A DNA stretch of 64,000 nucleotides, from positions 332,001 to 396,000 of the forward strand of contig JACVTC010000079.1 of the NCBI GenBank assembly GCA_016946835.1, written 5' to 3'. The notes beneath the pieces were generated by a model. The model had not been told where the DNA came from. It was given only the letters and a program-made list of their open reading frames with translations, and searched no databases. The translations under genes were made by a program, and so were the position numbers. The number at the start of each line of letters is the position of its first letter. Positions within the stretch are counted from its first letter, which is position 1. Shown here one piece after another: positions 25,441 to 37,914 of this stretch. The DNA is from Neocallimastix lanati (nom. inval.). Its lineage: Eukaryota; Neocallimastigomycota; Neocallimastigomycetes; Neocallimastigales; Neocallimastigaceae.

Positions 25441-26883
25441 ATGGAAGACAATATAGAAATTGAAATAAATGAAACAAATCGAGGAAATGAACAAATTATT
25501 AAATTATTATTAATAAAAAACACAAATTTAAATTTTCATTTCAAAGGAAAGATAAATCAAAAATTTATAGATGCACTGAATATAAGACTTTAAATAAATG
25601 TAAATCTTTAATTATTTTAAATGACAAAAAGGAGGTTTTAAAATATGAAAGTTTACATAACCATCTCGAAAAAGAAATTGATGTGTCTATATCAGTAGCA
25701 AAGCATAAAATTAAGGAAGAAATTAAGAAAAATTCAATTCCTATGGATATAAAACCTAAACATATATTTAATGCCGTTTCTCAAGAAATGGGACTTATAT
25801 GTCCCGAATATAGTACAATTAGATCCAAATAATAAGAAATATAAATAAACAATTTCCTCTAAACATAAAAAGTTTTGATGATATTCTCATTGAATCAGAA
25901 TATTATAAAACGAAAAGAAATGAAAATTTTGTGATATTTAAAAATACAGATCTAATAATCTTTCAATCACCATTCCAAGCATATTTATTTTCGAATTATC
26001 ATAAAAATATATTTGCGGACGGTACATTTTATGCAGCACCGAAATTTAGTTATCAGTTATTTATAACAAAAACTTATGTTGGGGAATTTAATATGTTTTA
26101 CACTACTTCCATTTCTATATTAAAAAATAAAAAACAATCTACATATGAAACATTATTTAAAGAAATAAAAAAAATGCAAATAAATTTAGGAGTAATACAT
26201 TAATTACTACAATTAATTTTCATTGTGATTTTGAAGAAGGTATATCTAATGCCGCAAAAAAAGTTTTTCCCAATATAAATATTAAATATTGTGTTTGGCA
26301 TTACAAAAGATCATTAGAAAAACAAAAAAATGTATTATGTTATCATGAAGTGAAGAATAATAATGATGTATATATTTATTATAAAGCTATTTCGAACTTA
26401 CCGTTTATAAACCCTAACTATATATTTGATATTTATATTATAATAAAAAGAATTTGTCAAAAAAAAAAGTATAATAATTTTCTACAATTTTTAGAATATT
26501 TTAATAAAAATTATTTACTTAAGTATAATGTTAATAATTGGAATTATTATGAAAATATAGAGCATTTAACAAACAATGAATCAGAATTTTATAATAGCTA
26601 CTTAAATAATATATTTCCAAATAAACCTTTATTTTATAAATTAATATATATATTAAAAGAAGAAGAAAACTTATCTTATAATGATTATCAAAGGAGAACT
26701 AAAGGAACTTGGAAAAAAAAGCAAAAAATATTTAGTGCAATTGATGAAATTAAAATTTTAATTGAAAATTACAAAAGTAAGGAAATAAATTTATTTTATA
26801 ATGGATGCAACAGAAATGAATTAATTAAATTATGGAATGAATGTTTAATTGATTTAAACGATATAAATATTAATTTAAAATAA
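25441..26883 (+). pseudogene. FLYWCH-MULE transposase of copy A, frameshifted
   Basis: DNA transposase with an N-terminal FLYWCH zinc finger (C, C, H-N-H pattern ending ESLHNH) and a MULE DDE domain. The latter includes FADGTFYAAPKFSYQLFIT, HCDFEEGISNAAKK and the C-x2-H motif CVWH. At least three lesions against copy C: an insertion repeating AAATTATT near 25497-25512, a one-base loss giving a stop near 25828, and a poly(A) frameshift near 26170. The last 177 codons (26350-26883) remain open. Not functional as read. Confidence 0.88.
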
Positions 26884-27629
26884 ATAATCTTAATTTAAAA
26901 AAATGCTAGAAAAATAAAAATTTATTTATTTTAAATTTATATTTATATCGTTTAAATCAATTAAATAATCTTAATTTAAAAAAATGCTAGAAAAATACAA
27001 ATTTATTTACCTATTGTGTTTATTTAATAATCTTAATAGAAATTATCTTTTAGTTATTTTTATTAAGTAATTTATAACTAAAACCGATTTATTTGATACT
27101 AGTTAAAATTTTATTAATATCAATATCAATATTATATAATTATAATTTTTATTAATATCAATATCAATATTATATTATTATAAATTTTATTAATATCAAT
27201 ATACTTTTCAAAATTAATTATGTTATTAAAAATATTAAATTCAATAAAAGATTTTTATTATTTTATTAAAATTATAATTGTTATTATTATATTTTAATAA
27301 TAATTGATTCATATTGATCAAACATTATAAATATTACTATGCAAATAATTAATTATTTTAATAGGATCAATTATTCAACTCTTATTGTTTTAATTTTTAA
27401 TTCTTATATCATTTAAATTAATATATATATATATATTGTTTATGAAAATATGAATTATAAATAATAAAAATTATTTACTTTTCATTTAAAATTTTTTATT
27501 TACTATAATAAAATATAATAATTAAAAGACAAACGTTATTATAACTAAATTTTTTTTTTTAGAAAAATAAATGAAAAAAAATTAAAATATATAAGATTCC
27601 TATATATATAAAATAATTATTATATATTT

Positions 27630-28710
27630 TTTTTTATTTTATTTTATTTTATTTTATTTTATTCAATCTGTACTTTATATTCATATTCTACTATATTTTA
27701 TTTTATTTTATTTTATTTTATTTATTTTATTTTATTTTATTTTATTTATTTTATTTTATTTTATTTTATTTTATTTTATTTTATTTTATTTTATTTTATT
27801 TTATTTTATTTTATTTTATTTTATTTTATTTTATTTTATTTTATTTTATTTTATTTTATTTTATTTATTTATTTTATTTTATTTTATTTTATTTTATTTT
27901 ATTTTATTTTATTTATTTATTTTATTTTATTTTATTTTATTTTATTTTATTTTATTTTATTTTATTTTATTTTATTTTATTTTATTTTATTTTATTTTAT
28001 TTTATTTTATTTTATTTTATTTTATTTTATTTTATTTTATTTTATTTATTTTATTTTATTTTATTTTATTTTATTTTATTTTATTTTATTTTATTTTATT
28101 TATTTATTTTATTTTATTTTATTTTATTTTATTTTATTTTATTTTATTTTATTTTATTTTATTTTATTTTATTTTATTTTATTTTATTTTATTTTATTTT
28201 ATTTTATTTTATTTTATTTTATTTTATTTTATTTTATTTTATTTTATTTTATTTTATTTTATTTTATTTTATTTTATTTTATTTTATTTTATTTTATTTT
28301 ATTTTATTTTATTTTATTTTATTTTATTTTATTTTATTTTATTTTATTTTATTTTATTTTATTTTATTTTATTTTATTTTATTTTATTTTATTTTATTTT
28401 ATTTTATTTTATTTTATTTTATTTTATTTTATTTTATTTTATTTTATTTTATTTTATTTTATTTTATTTTATTTTATTTTATTTTATTTTATTTTATTTT
28501 ATTTTATTTTATTTTATTTTATTTTATTTTATTTTATTTTATTTTATTTTATTCAATCGGTACTTTCTTATTTAATATTCTACTTTTTATTTTATTTTAT
28601 TATATTTTATTTTATTTTATTTTATTTTATTCAATCTGTACTTATATTTATGTTTCTACTATTCATTTTATTTTATTTTATTTCATTTTATTTTATTTTA
28701 TTCAATCTGT
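27630..28710. repeat. (TTTTA)n array in copy A
   Basis: About 1.05 kb of nearly pure TTTTA pentanucleotide, broken by occasional TTTA units. At both ends it has spacer fragments of the type TTCAATCTGTACTTT. The same composite array lies in the same position in copy C (37915-39610), so it is element-borne. Confidence 0.95.
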
Positions 28711-29807
28711 ATTTTCTGTTGATAATATAAACAAGGTATTAATGTATTAATAATAATTAATAATAAAATAAAATAAAAAAAATATAATTATTATATATAT
28801 GTAGTAATTATATATATATATATATATATATTTTTATTTAATTTTCTAAAAAAAATTTTTTTAGTCATAATAAACGTTTGTCTTAATTATTTTTATTATT
28901 ATTTAAAAATTTATTTATTCATTTATAATTTATTTATTCATTTATTTATTTATTACATTATAATACGCCATGTTTTCCGAAATGCACTACAACAAAATAC
29001 AAATTTTTATTACAAAAATTTGTATTTTGTTGTATGGCTTAAATATTTTTAATATTAAGCCACTTAATTTTATTAAAAAAATAATGAATAATAATTAATT
29101 AATTAAATAAATAAAATTACAATTCTCAAAAATTTTCAAACACGTAATCTTACGTGAGGCGTATATCTAATTGTATCATAAATTTGTGTCTTTTTTCTAC
29201 TATTTTTAAAAAGCCATATATTTACAATATGGCGTGAATATGAATTGTGGTGATATTTTATGATGTAAATTTATAAGCCACCAAGAATTTGGCAAAATTC
29301 AACTTTTGGCGAAATACAACACTTCAATAAATAATAATTAGGTTAGGTTTTCTATTTAACATTATAAAATAAAATAAAAATAAGAAATAAGAAAACTTTT
29401 TTTTTAAACATTGAAAAATAAAATAAAAATAAATAAACATTTTATTTTTTAATGCTTAAAAAATAAAAAAAAAATAAGAAATAAGAAAACTTTTTTCCTA
29501 AACATTAAAAAATAAAATAAAAATAATAAGAAAACTTTTTTTTAAGCATTAAAAAATAAAATAAAAATAAATAAAAATTTATTTTTTTTAAACATTAAAA
29601 AATTAAAGAAAACAAAAAATAAAAGAAAAAAATAAAAATAAATAAATAAAATAGTAAATAAAGAAATAATAAATAATTAATAATTAAATAATTATATAAT
29701 TAATTAAAAAAAGTTTATTATTTTAAATATTAAAAAAAAAAAAAAAAGTTTCAAAGCATTTAAAAGTATATTTATTAAAATATTTTATTGAAAAATTTTA
29801 ATTATTA

Positions 29808-31943
29808 ATGGAAGACAATATAGAAATTGAAATAAGTGAAACAAATCGAGGAAATGAACAAATTATTATTAATAAAAAACACAAATTTAAATTTTCATTT
29901 CAAAGGAAAGATAAATCAAAAATTTATAGATGCACTGAATATAAGACTTTAAATAAATGTAAATCTTTAATTATTTTAAATGACAAAAAGGAGGTTTTAA
30001 AATATGAAAGTTTACATAACCATCTCGAAAAAGAAATTGATGTGTCTATATCAGTAGCAAAGCATAAAATTAAGGAATAAATTCTGACCATGTTATAGGT
30101 GAAGTGGATATTGAAGATTATATATTTAATGATCCTAATTCAAAAATGTATATAAAGCGTTATTTTGATAAATTAAAGGATGATCTCTATGATATTGATA
30201 CTGATGAGGAACATATAAATTCTGTTAATAGAATTAATGATATAAAAGAAAAAATTATGGAGAAAATTAATATAATGAAAAGGTATAAAAAACCAGATGG
30301 ACATTACCATGAAGCTTATCATTTAATTGAATTAATAAATTGTTACAATGAATTAGTAGCTACGACGTTAAGTTTTGATAGGGAAAATAATGAAATAAAT
30401 TATATTTATATATCTGATGATCCTGACTTATATGAAATATTTAATCATTTACGTGTAAAAATAAAAAATAAAATTGAAAATAAAATTATAAAAAGCAATC
30501 CGGATAATTTTAATACCGAAAAATATCAAAGTGTTGAAGATATTACAACTAGAAAAGATGCTAAAGAATATATATTTGGTGATAGTTCAGTTTATGAAGC
30601 ATCATATAAAGATTATAATAAAATTATAAAAGATAATAAAGTCACATCAAATACTGAAGTTTTGAAAAATTTTGTTGAATCATCAACAAACAATCATCAA
30701 TTATTAGGGATAAAAGAATCCTATAATTTAGGATACAAAATAACAGAAAATGAATTACCAAATTATAGAGATGAAGACATGGTTAATTCTGTAAATGAGT
30801 TAGAATCAGGTAAAAAATTATTTAAAAATATTAAAAATAATAATATAAAATATTTTGAAACATCAGAACAAACTGAAACTAGATTTATAAATAACATTAT
30901 TGCCGATGCTAAAATAGAAAATATAAATAGTAATAAAAAATTTACCATAGATTCAGTTATTGATGAAGTTAATGATAAAGATATAATTAATAATATGGAT
31001 GAAGATCAAAAAGAAAATGTTAAAAAACAAATAGAAAATGTTTGTTTAAATGAAAGAAACGAAATAATAAAATATTCTGGTGTTACTCCTAGTAGCTCTT
31101 ATGAAGAAATGAATGAAGGATATAATTCATTCGAATCTAAATCTATTAATTTAATGAAAAGAATTTCTAATAAAGATGATACTAACGAAAAAGATTATGA
31201 AAAATTAACTTTACCTAAAAAATTGGTAACTCATAATAAATTAAATTCGAATAAAATTAATTCTGAAAGCCCACGTATTAAAAATCCACCATTAAATAAA
31301 CACAAATATGGAAATAAAAAATATGTTCATGGTTTATTATATTTTTCATCAATTTTATTTTTTATTATAGCTTTTCTATTCTATTTTTAATTATTATTAA
31401 CTTTTTTTTTTTTAATTGTTTAATTTTAAGAAAAATTCAATTCCTATGGATATAAAACCTAAACATATATTTAATGCCGTTTCTCAAGAAATGGGACTTA
31501 TATGTCCCGAATATAGTACAATTAGATCCAAATAATAAGAAATATAAATAAACAATTTCCTCCAAACATAAAAAGTTTTGATGATATTCCCATTGAATCA
31601 AAATATTATAAAACGAAAAGAAATGAAAATTTTATGATATTTAAAAATACTGATCTAATAATCTTTCAATCACCATTCCAAGCATATTTATTTTCGAATT
31701 ATCATAAAAATATATTTGCGGACGGTACATTTTATGCAGCACCGAAATTTAGTTATCAGTTATTTATAACAAGAACTTATGTTGGGGAATTTAATATGTT
31801 TTGCACTACTTCCATTTCTATATTAAAAAATAAAAAACAATCTACGTATGAAACATTATTTAAAGAAATAAAAAAAAAAAAAAATGCAAATAAATTTAGG
31901 AGTAATACATTAATTACTACAATTAATTTTCATTGTGATTTTG
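29808..31943 (+). pseudogene. Copy B transposase, interrupted and truncated
   Basis: The start ATG and FLYWCH finger (29808-30076) are intact and nearly identical to copies A and C. They are followed by the captured segment, and then by the middle of the transposase from 31428 with a one-base deletion/stop near 31534 and a longer poly(A) slip near 31872. FADGTFYAAPKF is present in this second part. The domain ends at HCDFE, where homology is lost, so the CxxH end and C terminus are missing. Confidence 0.85.
30077..31390 (+). CDS. Captured gene fragment: unknown protein with C-terminal membrane anchor
   Basis: A single open frame of 428 codons from 30104 (first ATG at 30146) lies inside a transposase that is otherwise broken. 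The frame is already open from 30074, upstream of any ATG, reading NSDHVIGEVDIEDYIFNDPN. It therefore looks 5'-truncated, like an exon taken from inside a gene. The protein is acidic/Asn-Lys-rich with helical, charged stretches and ends in a hydrophobic tail (LLYFSSILFFIIAFLFYF) typical of tail-anchored proteins. I do not recognise a family. Flanking junctions lie at short TTAAG direct repeats in the transposase and lose a few bases, with no clean target duplication. This fits transduplication as in Pack-MULEs. Whether it is expressed is unknown; the FLYWCH start codon lies upstream but in a different frame, closed by a stop at 30078-30080. Confidence 0.65.
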   Translation: MNSDHVIGEVDIEDYIFNDPNSKMYIKRYFDKLKDDLYDIDTDEEHINSVNRINDIKEKIMEKINIMKRYKKPDGHYHEAYHLIELINCYNELVATTLSFDRENNEINYIYISDDPDLYEIFNHLRVKIKNKIENKIIKSNPDNFNTEKYQSVEDITTRKDAKEYIFGDSSVYEASYKDYNKIIKDNKVTSNTEVLKNFVESSTNNHQLLGIKESYNLGYKITENELPNYRDEDMVNSVNELESGKKLFKNIKNNNIKYFETSEQTETRFINNIIADAKIENINSNKKFTIDSVIDEVNDKDIINNMDEDQKENVKKQIENVCLNERNEIIKYSGVTPSSSYEEMNEGYNSFESKSINLMKRISNKDDTNEKDYEKLTLPKKLVTHNKLNSNKINSESPRIKNPPLNKHKYGNKKYVHGLLYFSSILFFIIAFLFYF

Positions 31944-33031
31944 AACTTATAATTTTATAAAATACTTTATTAATACAATATTTTAAAATATAATCAATCA
32001 TAAGAAAATAAATAATATTAAATTTTATTTTCAACATATTGAAATAATAACATTTAGTTTTCTAAATAAATAAATAACCAATTACAATCAAATATAATTG
32101 TATTATTTCAATAATATAATTAATAACTATGAAATTTCTATTTAGGGATATGTTGTATTTCGGAACATGACTTTTAAATAAAAATTCAACCCATAATATA
32201 ACTCCCACATTTTTTCTTTTTTAAATAATTATAAATAAATAAATAAAAATGGAAATAAATATAAATGGGTTAATTTTTTTTTTTTTTTTTAATTTAATTA
32301 CTTAATACAATAAAATAATAAATAAAGTTTAAAATATTTTTAATAATTAAAAAGTAATTTAAATTTTTAATAAATAAGTATTAAAAGATTGTTTATTAAT
32401 ATAAATTTATTATTTAGAGAATATAAATAAATGATTAACAAGATTTAAAATACAGATAAAATTATGATATTAAATGAAATATTCAAACCTTAATTAATAT
32501 AAAATTAGTTTTATTATTCAAACATAAATTAATGTCATAAATCAAATTTAAATCTAATGATTTTACAACAATTTCAATATGTGGCTTGATTTCTATATAT
32601 AAATTATATTTATAATTAATAATAAATTTTATAGCATAAATCAATGTTTTAATTATATTCTTATTATTTTATATTTATATTTATATAGTTTTTAAATATT
32701 TCCTTAAATAATAATTATTAATAGTTTATTCTAATCACAAGAACAATTAATTAAATAGTTAATTATAACTAAATAACATAAAAATAAAGCATTTCTCTGA
32801 ATTAAGAGAAGTCGCTGTTGTCGTTGTTGTGTAAAAGTTAAGATTAAAAGTTATATTATGTTAAGTTAGTTTGTAATTAAAAGAATAAGAAAGTTGTTAA
32901 ATAGTCTTTTTAAATATATGTAGTTTTTATATAAAATTAAATAAATAAATAAATAAATAATAAATTAATAAATTTAATAAATAAATATCCCAACAAAAGT
33001 ACATCGAACTTTTGAGTTGTATATCAATTAC
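31944..33031. other. AT-rich sequence between copies B and C
   Basis: No coding frame and no clear transposon end. This is the left flank of the copy C insertion (target site ATCAATTAC at 33023-33031). Before copy C arrived it would have run directly into 45227. It contains TTGTATTTCGGAACATGAC at about 32152-32170, which slightly resembles MULE termini but has no partner here, and a small CGTTGTCG-type stretch near 32812-32830. Confidence 0.55.
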
Positions 33032-33380
33032 GGGGAGTGTGCATTTCGAAAATTTTTATTACAAAAATTTGTATTTTGTTGTATGGCTTAAATATTTTTA
33101 AATTTAAGCCACTTAATTTTATTAAAATTTTAATGAATAATAATTAATTAATTAAATAAATAAAATTACAATTCTCAAAAATTTTCAAACACGTAATCTT
33201 TCGTGGGGCGTATATCTATTTGTATCATAATTTTGTGGCTTTTTTCTACAATTTTTAAAAAGCCATATATTCACAATATGGCGTGAATAATAAATGTGGT
33301 AATATTTTATGACGAAATTTTATAAGCCACCAAGAATTTGGTGAAATTCAACTGGACGAAATTCAACTTTTGGCGAAATA

Positions 33381-35225
33381 TGGGGTGTCACTAAATACCT
33401 TGTATTTCCTATTAAATACTCTTAATAATAATAAAATAAAATTATTATTAAATATTCTTATTAAAATCTTTTATTAATATTAAATATAATAAAAATTATT
33501 ATTAAATATTCTTATTAAAATCTTTTATAATAAAAATTATTATTAAATATTCTTATAAAATTCTTTTATTAATATTAAATATAATAAAAATTATTATTAA
33601 ATATTCTTATTAAAATCTTTTATAATAAAAATTATTATTAAATATTCTTATAAAATGCTTTTATTAGTATCAAATCTAATAAAAATTATTATTAAATATT
33701 CTAATAAAAAAAAATCTTTTATTAATATTAAATATAATAAAAATTATTATTAAATATTCTTATAAAATTCTTTTATTAATATTAAATATAATAAAAATTA
33801 TTATTAAATATTCTTATAAAATTCTTTTATTAATATTAAATATAATAAAAATTATTATTAAATATTCTTATTAAAATCTTTTATAATAAAAATTATTATT
33901 AAATATTCTTATAAAATTCTTTTATTAATATTTAATATAATAAAAATTATTATTAAATATTCTTATTAAAATCTTTTATAATAAAAATTATTATTAAATA
34001 TTCTTATTAAAATCTTTTATAATAAAAATTATTATTAAATATTCTTATAAAATTCTTTTATTAATATCAAATCTAATAAAAATTATTATTAAATATTCTT
34101 ATTAAAATCTTTTATTAATATCAAATATAATAAAAATTATTATTAAATATTCTAATAAAAAAAAATCTTTTATTAATATTAAATATAATAAAAATTATTA
34201 TTAAATATTCTTATTAAAATCTTTTATAATAAAAATTATTATTAAATATTCTTATAAAATTCTTTTATTAATATCAAATCTAATAAAAATTATTATTAAA
34301 TATTCTTATTAAAATCTTTTATTAATATCAAATATAATAAAAATTATTATTAAATATTCTTATTAAAATCTTTTATAATAAAAATTATTATTAAATATTC
34401 TTATAAAATTCTTTTATTAATATTAAATATAATAAAAATTATTATTAAATATTCTTATTAAAATCTTTTATTAATATCAAATCTAATAAAAATAATTATT
34501 AAATATTTTATTAATATTAAATATAATAAAAATTATTACTAAATATTCTTATTAAAAATTATATAATATTTAAATCATTACTAATTCTTATTTTTATATT
34601 AAGAATAATAAAAACCTATTTCAATAAATATTTGATGTAAAATACAGAATTATAAGTTTCTGTATAATATTTTCTAAAACCTTTGAAATAAACTAAAAAT
34701 AAAACAAAAATTAAAAATAAATTAAATCTTTATTAAAATAAAAATGAACTAAAATACAGAAGAATTCCAATAATAAAAATGATCTAAAATACAGAAAATA
34801 TCAATTCTGTATAATTCTCTCTCTGAATAACAATATCAAGAAGAAGCTACCGCCCGGAATGCCCTTCGTGATACAAGCTCCAAATTAACTTTTTATATTT
34901 TAATTTAATAAATGTTATTTTTTTTTAAAAAAATAATTTAAAATAATAGTTAAAAATTAAAATAAAATAGTTATAATAGTTTTTTTTTTATAAAGAATAT
35001 ATTAATAATAAATAAAATGTATTAAAATAAAAGTATAAAAAGAAGAATAAATTTCTTTCTTTTTAATACTTGGAACAAATAATTTTAATTTTAAATTTAA
35101 ATAAAGAATATTTTAAAATTTAATTTTTTTTTTCTTGTTTCCAAACTTATTTTTATAGTTATGTGTTAATATTTATTTTTTTTTTTTGTTTTGAATATCT
35201 TAGTGTTTCAACCCCAGCCCGTATC
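33381..35225. mobile_element. Unclassified 1.85-kb insertion in copy C
   Basis: Interrupts copy C precisely. Copies A and B read GGCGAAATACAACAC, whereas copy C has AAATA (33376-33380), the insert, then AAATA again (35226-35230), a 5-bp target duplication. The ends are TGGGGTGTCACTAA and CCCCAGCCCGTATC. The reverse complement of the right end contains GGGGTTGAAACACTAA, a weak inverted match to the left. Inside are a 1.1-kb minisatellite, repeats of AAAATACAGAA and TTCTGTATAAT (34640-34815), and a small GC-rich patch at 34845-34885. No protein frame, so it is non-autonomous. Confidence 0.75.
33410..34550. repeat. Minisatellite of alternating about 40- and 53-bp units
   Basis: Tandem units built on AAAAATTATTATTAAATATTC followed either by TTATTAAAATCTTTTATAAT (short unit) or by TTATAAAATTCTTTTATTAA plus TATTAAATATAAT (long unit). 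About two dozen units, with point changes such as ATCAAATCTAAT. Located inside the nested insertion only. Confidence 0.9.
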
Positions 35226-35733
35226 AAATACAACACTTCAATTAATAATAATTAGGTTAGGTATTTCTATTTAACATTGAAAAATAAAATTAAAAAATAA
35301 ATAAACATTTTTTTTTTTTTTGCTTAAAAAATAAAATAAAAATAAGAAATAAGAAAACTTTTTTTTTAAACATTGAAAAATAAAATAAAAATAAATAAAA
35401 TAAAAATAAATTAACATTTTATTTTTTAATGCTTAAAAAATAAAAAAAAAAAAAATAAGAAATAAGAAAACTTCTTTTTTAAACATTAAAAAATAAAATA
35501 AAAATAAATAAAAATTTATTTTTTAAGCATTAAAAAATAAAAAAAATAAAATAAAATAAATAAATAAAATAGTAAATAGTAAATAAAGAAATAATAAATA
35601 ATTAATAATTAAATAATTATTTAAATAATTATATAATTAATTAAAAAAAGGTTTATTATTTTAAATATTAAAAAAAAAAAAAAGTTTCAAAGTATATTTA
35701 TTAAAATATTTTATTGAAAAATTTTAATTATTA

Positions 35734-37170
35734 ATGGAAGACAATATAGAAATTGAAATAAGTGAAACAAATCGAGGAAATAAACAAATTATTATTAATA
35801 AAAAACACAAATTTAATTTTTCATTTCAAAGGAAAGATAAATCAAAAATTTATAGATGCACTGAATATAAGACTTTAAATAAATGTAAATCATTAATTAT
35901 TTTAAATGATAAAAAGGAGGTTTTAAAATATGAAAGTTTACATAACCATCTCGAAAAAGAAATTGATGTGTCTATATCAGTAGCAAAGCATAAAATTAAG
36001 GAAGAAATTAAGAAAAATTCAATTCCTATGGATATAAAACCTAAACATATATTTAATGCCGTTTCTCAAGAAATGGGACTTATATGTCCCGAATATAGTA
36101 CAATTAGATCCCAAATAATAAGAAATATAAATAAACAATTTCTTCCAAACATAAAAAGTTTTGATGATATTCCCATTGAATCAGAATATTATAAAGCGAA
36201 AAGAAATGAAAATTTTGTGATATTTAAAAATACTGATCTAATAATCTTTCAATCACCATTCCAAGCATATTTATTTTCGAATTGTCATAAAAATATATTT
36301 GCGGACGGTACATTTTATGCAGCACCGAAATTTAGTTATCAGTTATTTATAACAAGAACTTATGTTGGGGAATTTAATATGTTTTGCACTACTTCCATTT
36401 CTATATTAAAAAATAAAAAACAATCTACATATGAAACATTATTTAAAGAAATAAAAAAAAAATGCAAATAAATTTAGGAGTAATACATTAATTACTACAA
36501 TTAATTTTCATTGTGATTTTGAACAAGGTATATCTAATGCCGAAAAAAAATTTTTTCCAATATAAATATTAAATATTGTGTTTGGCATTACAAAAGATCA
36601 TTAGAAAAACAAAAAAATATATTATGTTATCATGAAGTGAAGAATAATAATGATGTATATATTTATTATAAAGCTATTTCGAACTTACCGTTTATAAACC
36701 CTAACTATATATTTGATATTTATATTATAATAAATAGAATTTGTCAAAAAAAAAAGTATAATAATTTTCTGCAATTTTAAGAATATTTTAATAAAAATTA
36801 TTTACTTAAGTATAATGTAAATAATTGGAATTATTATGAAAATATAGAGCATTTAACAAACAATGCATCAGAATCTTATAATAGCTACTTAAATAATATA
36901 TTTCCAAATAAACCTTTATTTTATAAATTAATATATATATTAAAAGAAGAAGAAAACTTATCTTATAATGATTACCAAAGGAGAACTAAAGGAAATTGGA
37001 AAAAAAAGCAAAAAATATTTAGTGCAACTGATGAAATTAAAATTTTAATTGAAAATTACAAAAGTAAGGAAATAAATTTATTTTATAATGGATGCAACAG
37101 AAATGAATTAGTTAAATTATGGAAAGAATGTTTAATTGATTTAAACGATATAAGTATTAATTTTAAATAA
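35734..37170 (+). pseudogene. FLYWCH-MULE transposase of copy C, nearly intact
   Basis: The first 245 codons (35734-36471) are open: FLYWCH finger (YRCTEYKTLNKCKS...ESLHNH) and the first half of the DDE domain with FADGTFYAAPKF. A poly(A) frameshift near 36465 ends the frame. Further lesions are a one-base change near 36549 and a TAA from an extra A near 36779. The C-terminal part then continues to a stop at 37168-37170. Among the three family II copies this is the least damaged through residue 245. Confidence 0.88.
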
Positions 37171-37914
37171 ATAATCTTAATTTAAAAAAATGCTAGAAAA
37201 ATACAAATTTATTTATTTTAAATTTATATTTATAATCGTTTAAATAATAATTAAATAATCTTAATTTAAAAAAATGCTAGAAAAATACAAATTTATTTAC
37301 CTATTGTGTTTATTTAATAATCTTAATAGAAATTATCTTTTAGTTATTTTTATTAAGTAATTTATAACTAAAACCGATTTATTTGATACTAGTTAAAATT
37401 TTATTAATATCAATATCAATATTATATAATTATAAATTTTATTAATATCAATATCAATGTTATATAATTATAAATTTTATTAATATCAATATCAATGTTA
37501 TATAATTATAAATTTTATTAATATCAATATCAATATTATATAATTATAAATTTTATTAATATCTTTATTAAATTTATATTTTAATAATAATTGATTCATA
37601 TTGATCAAACATTTTAAATATTACTATGCAAATAATTAATTATTTTAATAGGATCAATTATTCAACTCTTATTGTTTTAATTTTTAATTCTTATATCATT
37701 TAAATTAATATATATATATATCGTTTATGAAAATATGAATTATAAATAATTAAAATTATTTACTTTTCATTTAAATTTTTTTATTTACTATAATAAAATA
37801 TAATAATTAAAAGACAAACGTTATTATAACTAAATTTTTTTTTTTTAAAAAAATAAATGAAAAAAAATTAAAATATATAAGATTCCTATATATATAAAAT
37901 AATTATTATATTTT

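Larger units (their letters stand above)
24538..29007 (+). mobile_element. MULE family II, copy A (right tip missing)
   Basis: The left terminal inverted repeat starts GGGGAGTGTGCATTTCG and runs through TTTGTATTTTGTTGTATGG. The first 12 bases (GGGGAGTGTGCA) are tandemly duplicated at 24538-24549 and 24550-24561. Order inside: subterminal palindromic AT sequence with TGGCTTAAA...TTTAAGCCA, a decayed transposase (25441-26883), a pentanucleotide array (27630-28710) and a right end reading TACGCCATGTTTTCCGAAAT. The last roughly 30 bases of the right terminus are absent; the sequence passes directly into copy B at about 29002-29010. The intact right end is known from copy C (to 45217). Contains an undisturbed copy (28869-28877) of the site into which family I copy 1 inserted in copy C. 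Confidence 0.85.
29002..31943 (+). mobile_element. MULE family II, copy B (fused to A, right part lost)
   Basis: Begins within the left terminal repeat (ATTACAAAAATTTGTATTTT), joined without spacer to the truncated right terminus of copy A. It follows the copy A/C sequence to 30077, where a foreign segment of about 1.35 kb (30078-31420) interrupts the transposase. It then resumes at AAAAATTCAATTCC and stops matching at 31943 inside the DDE domain (CDFE). The C-terminal transposase, the pentanucleotide array and the right end are missing. Confidence 0.8.

Noticed and set aside
32150-32172. TTGTATTTCGGAACATGAC as a MULE terminus
   Set aside because: It only partly resembles the family II end, and no partner end or target duplication was found.
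33420-34560. Promoter or origin within the minisatellite
   Set aside because: AT-richness alone is not evidence in this genome; no specific motif.
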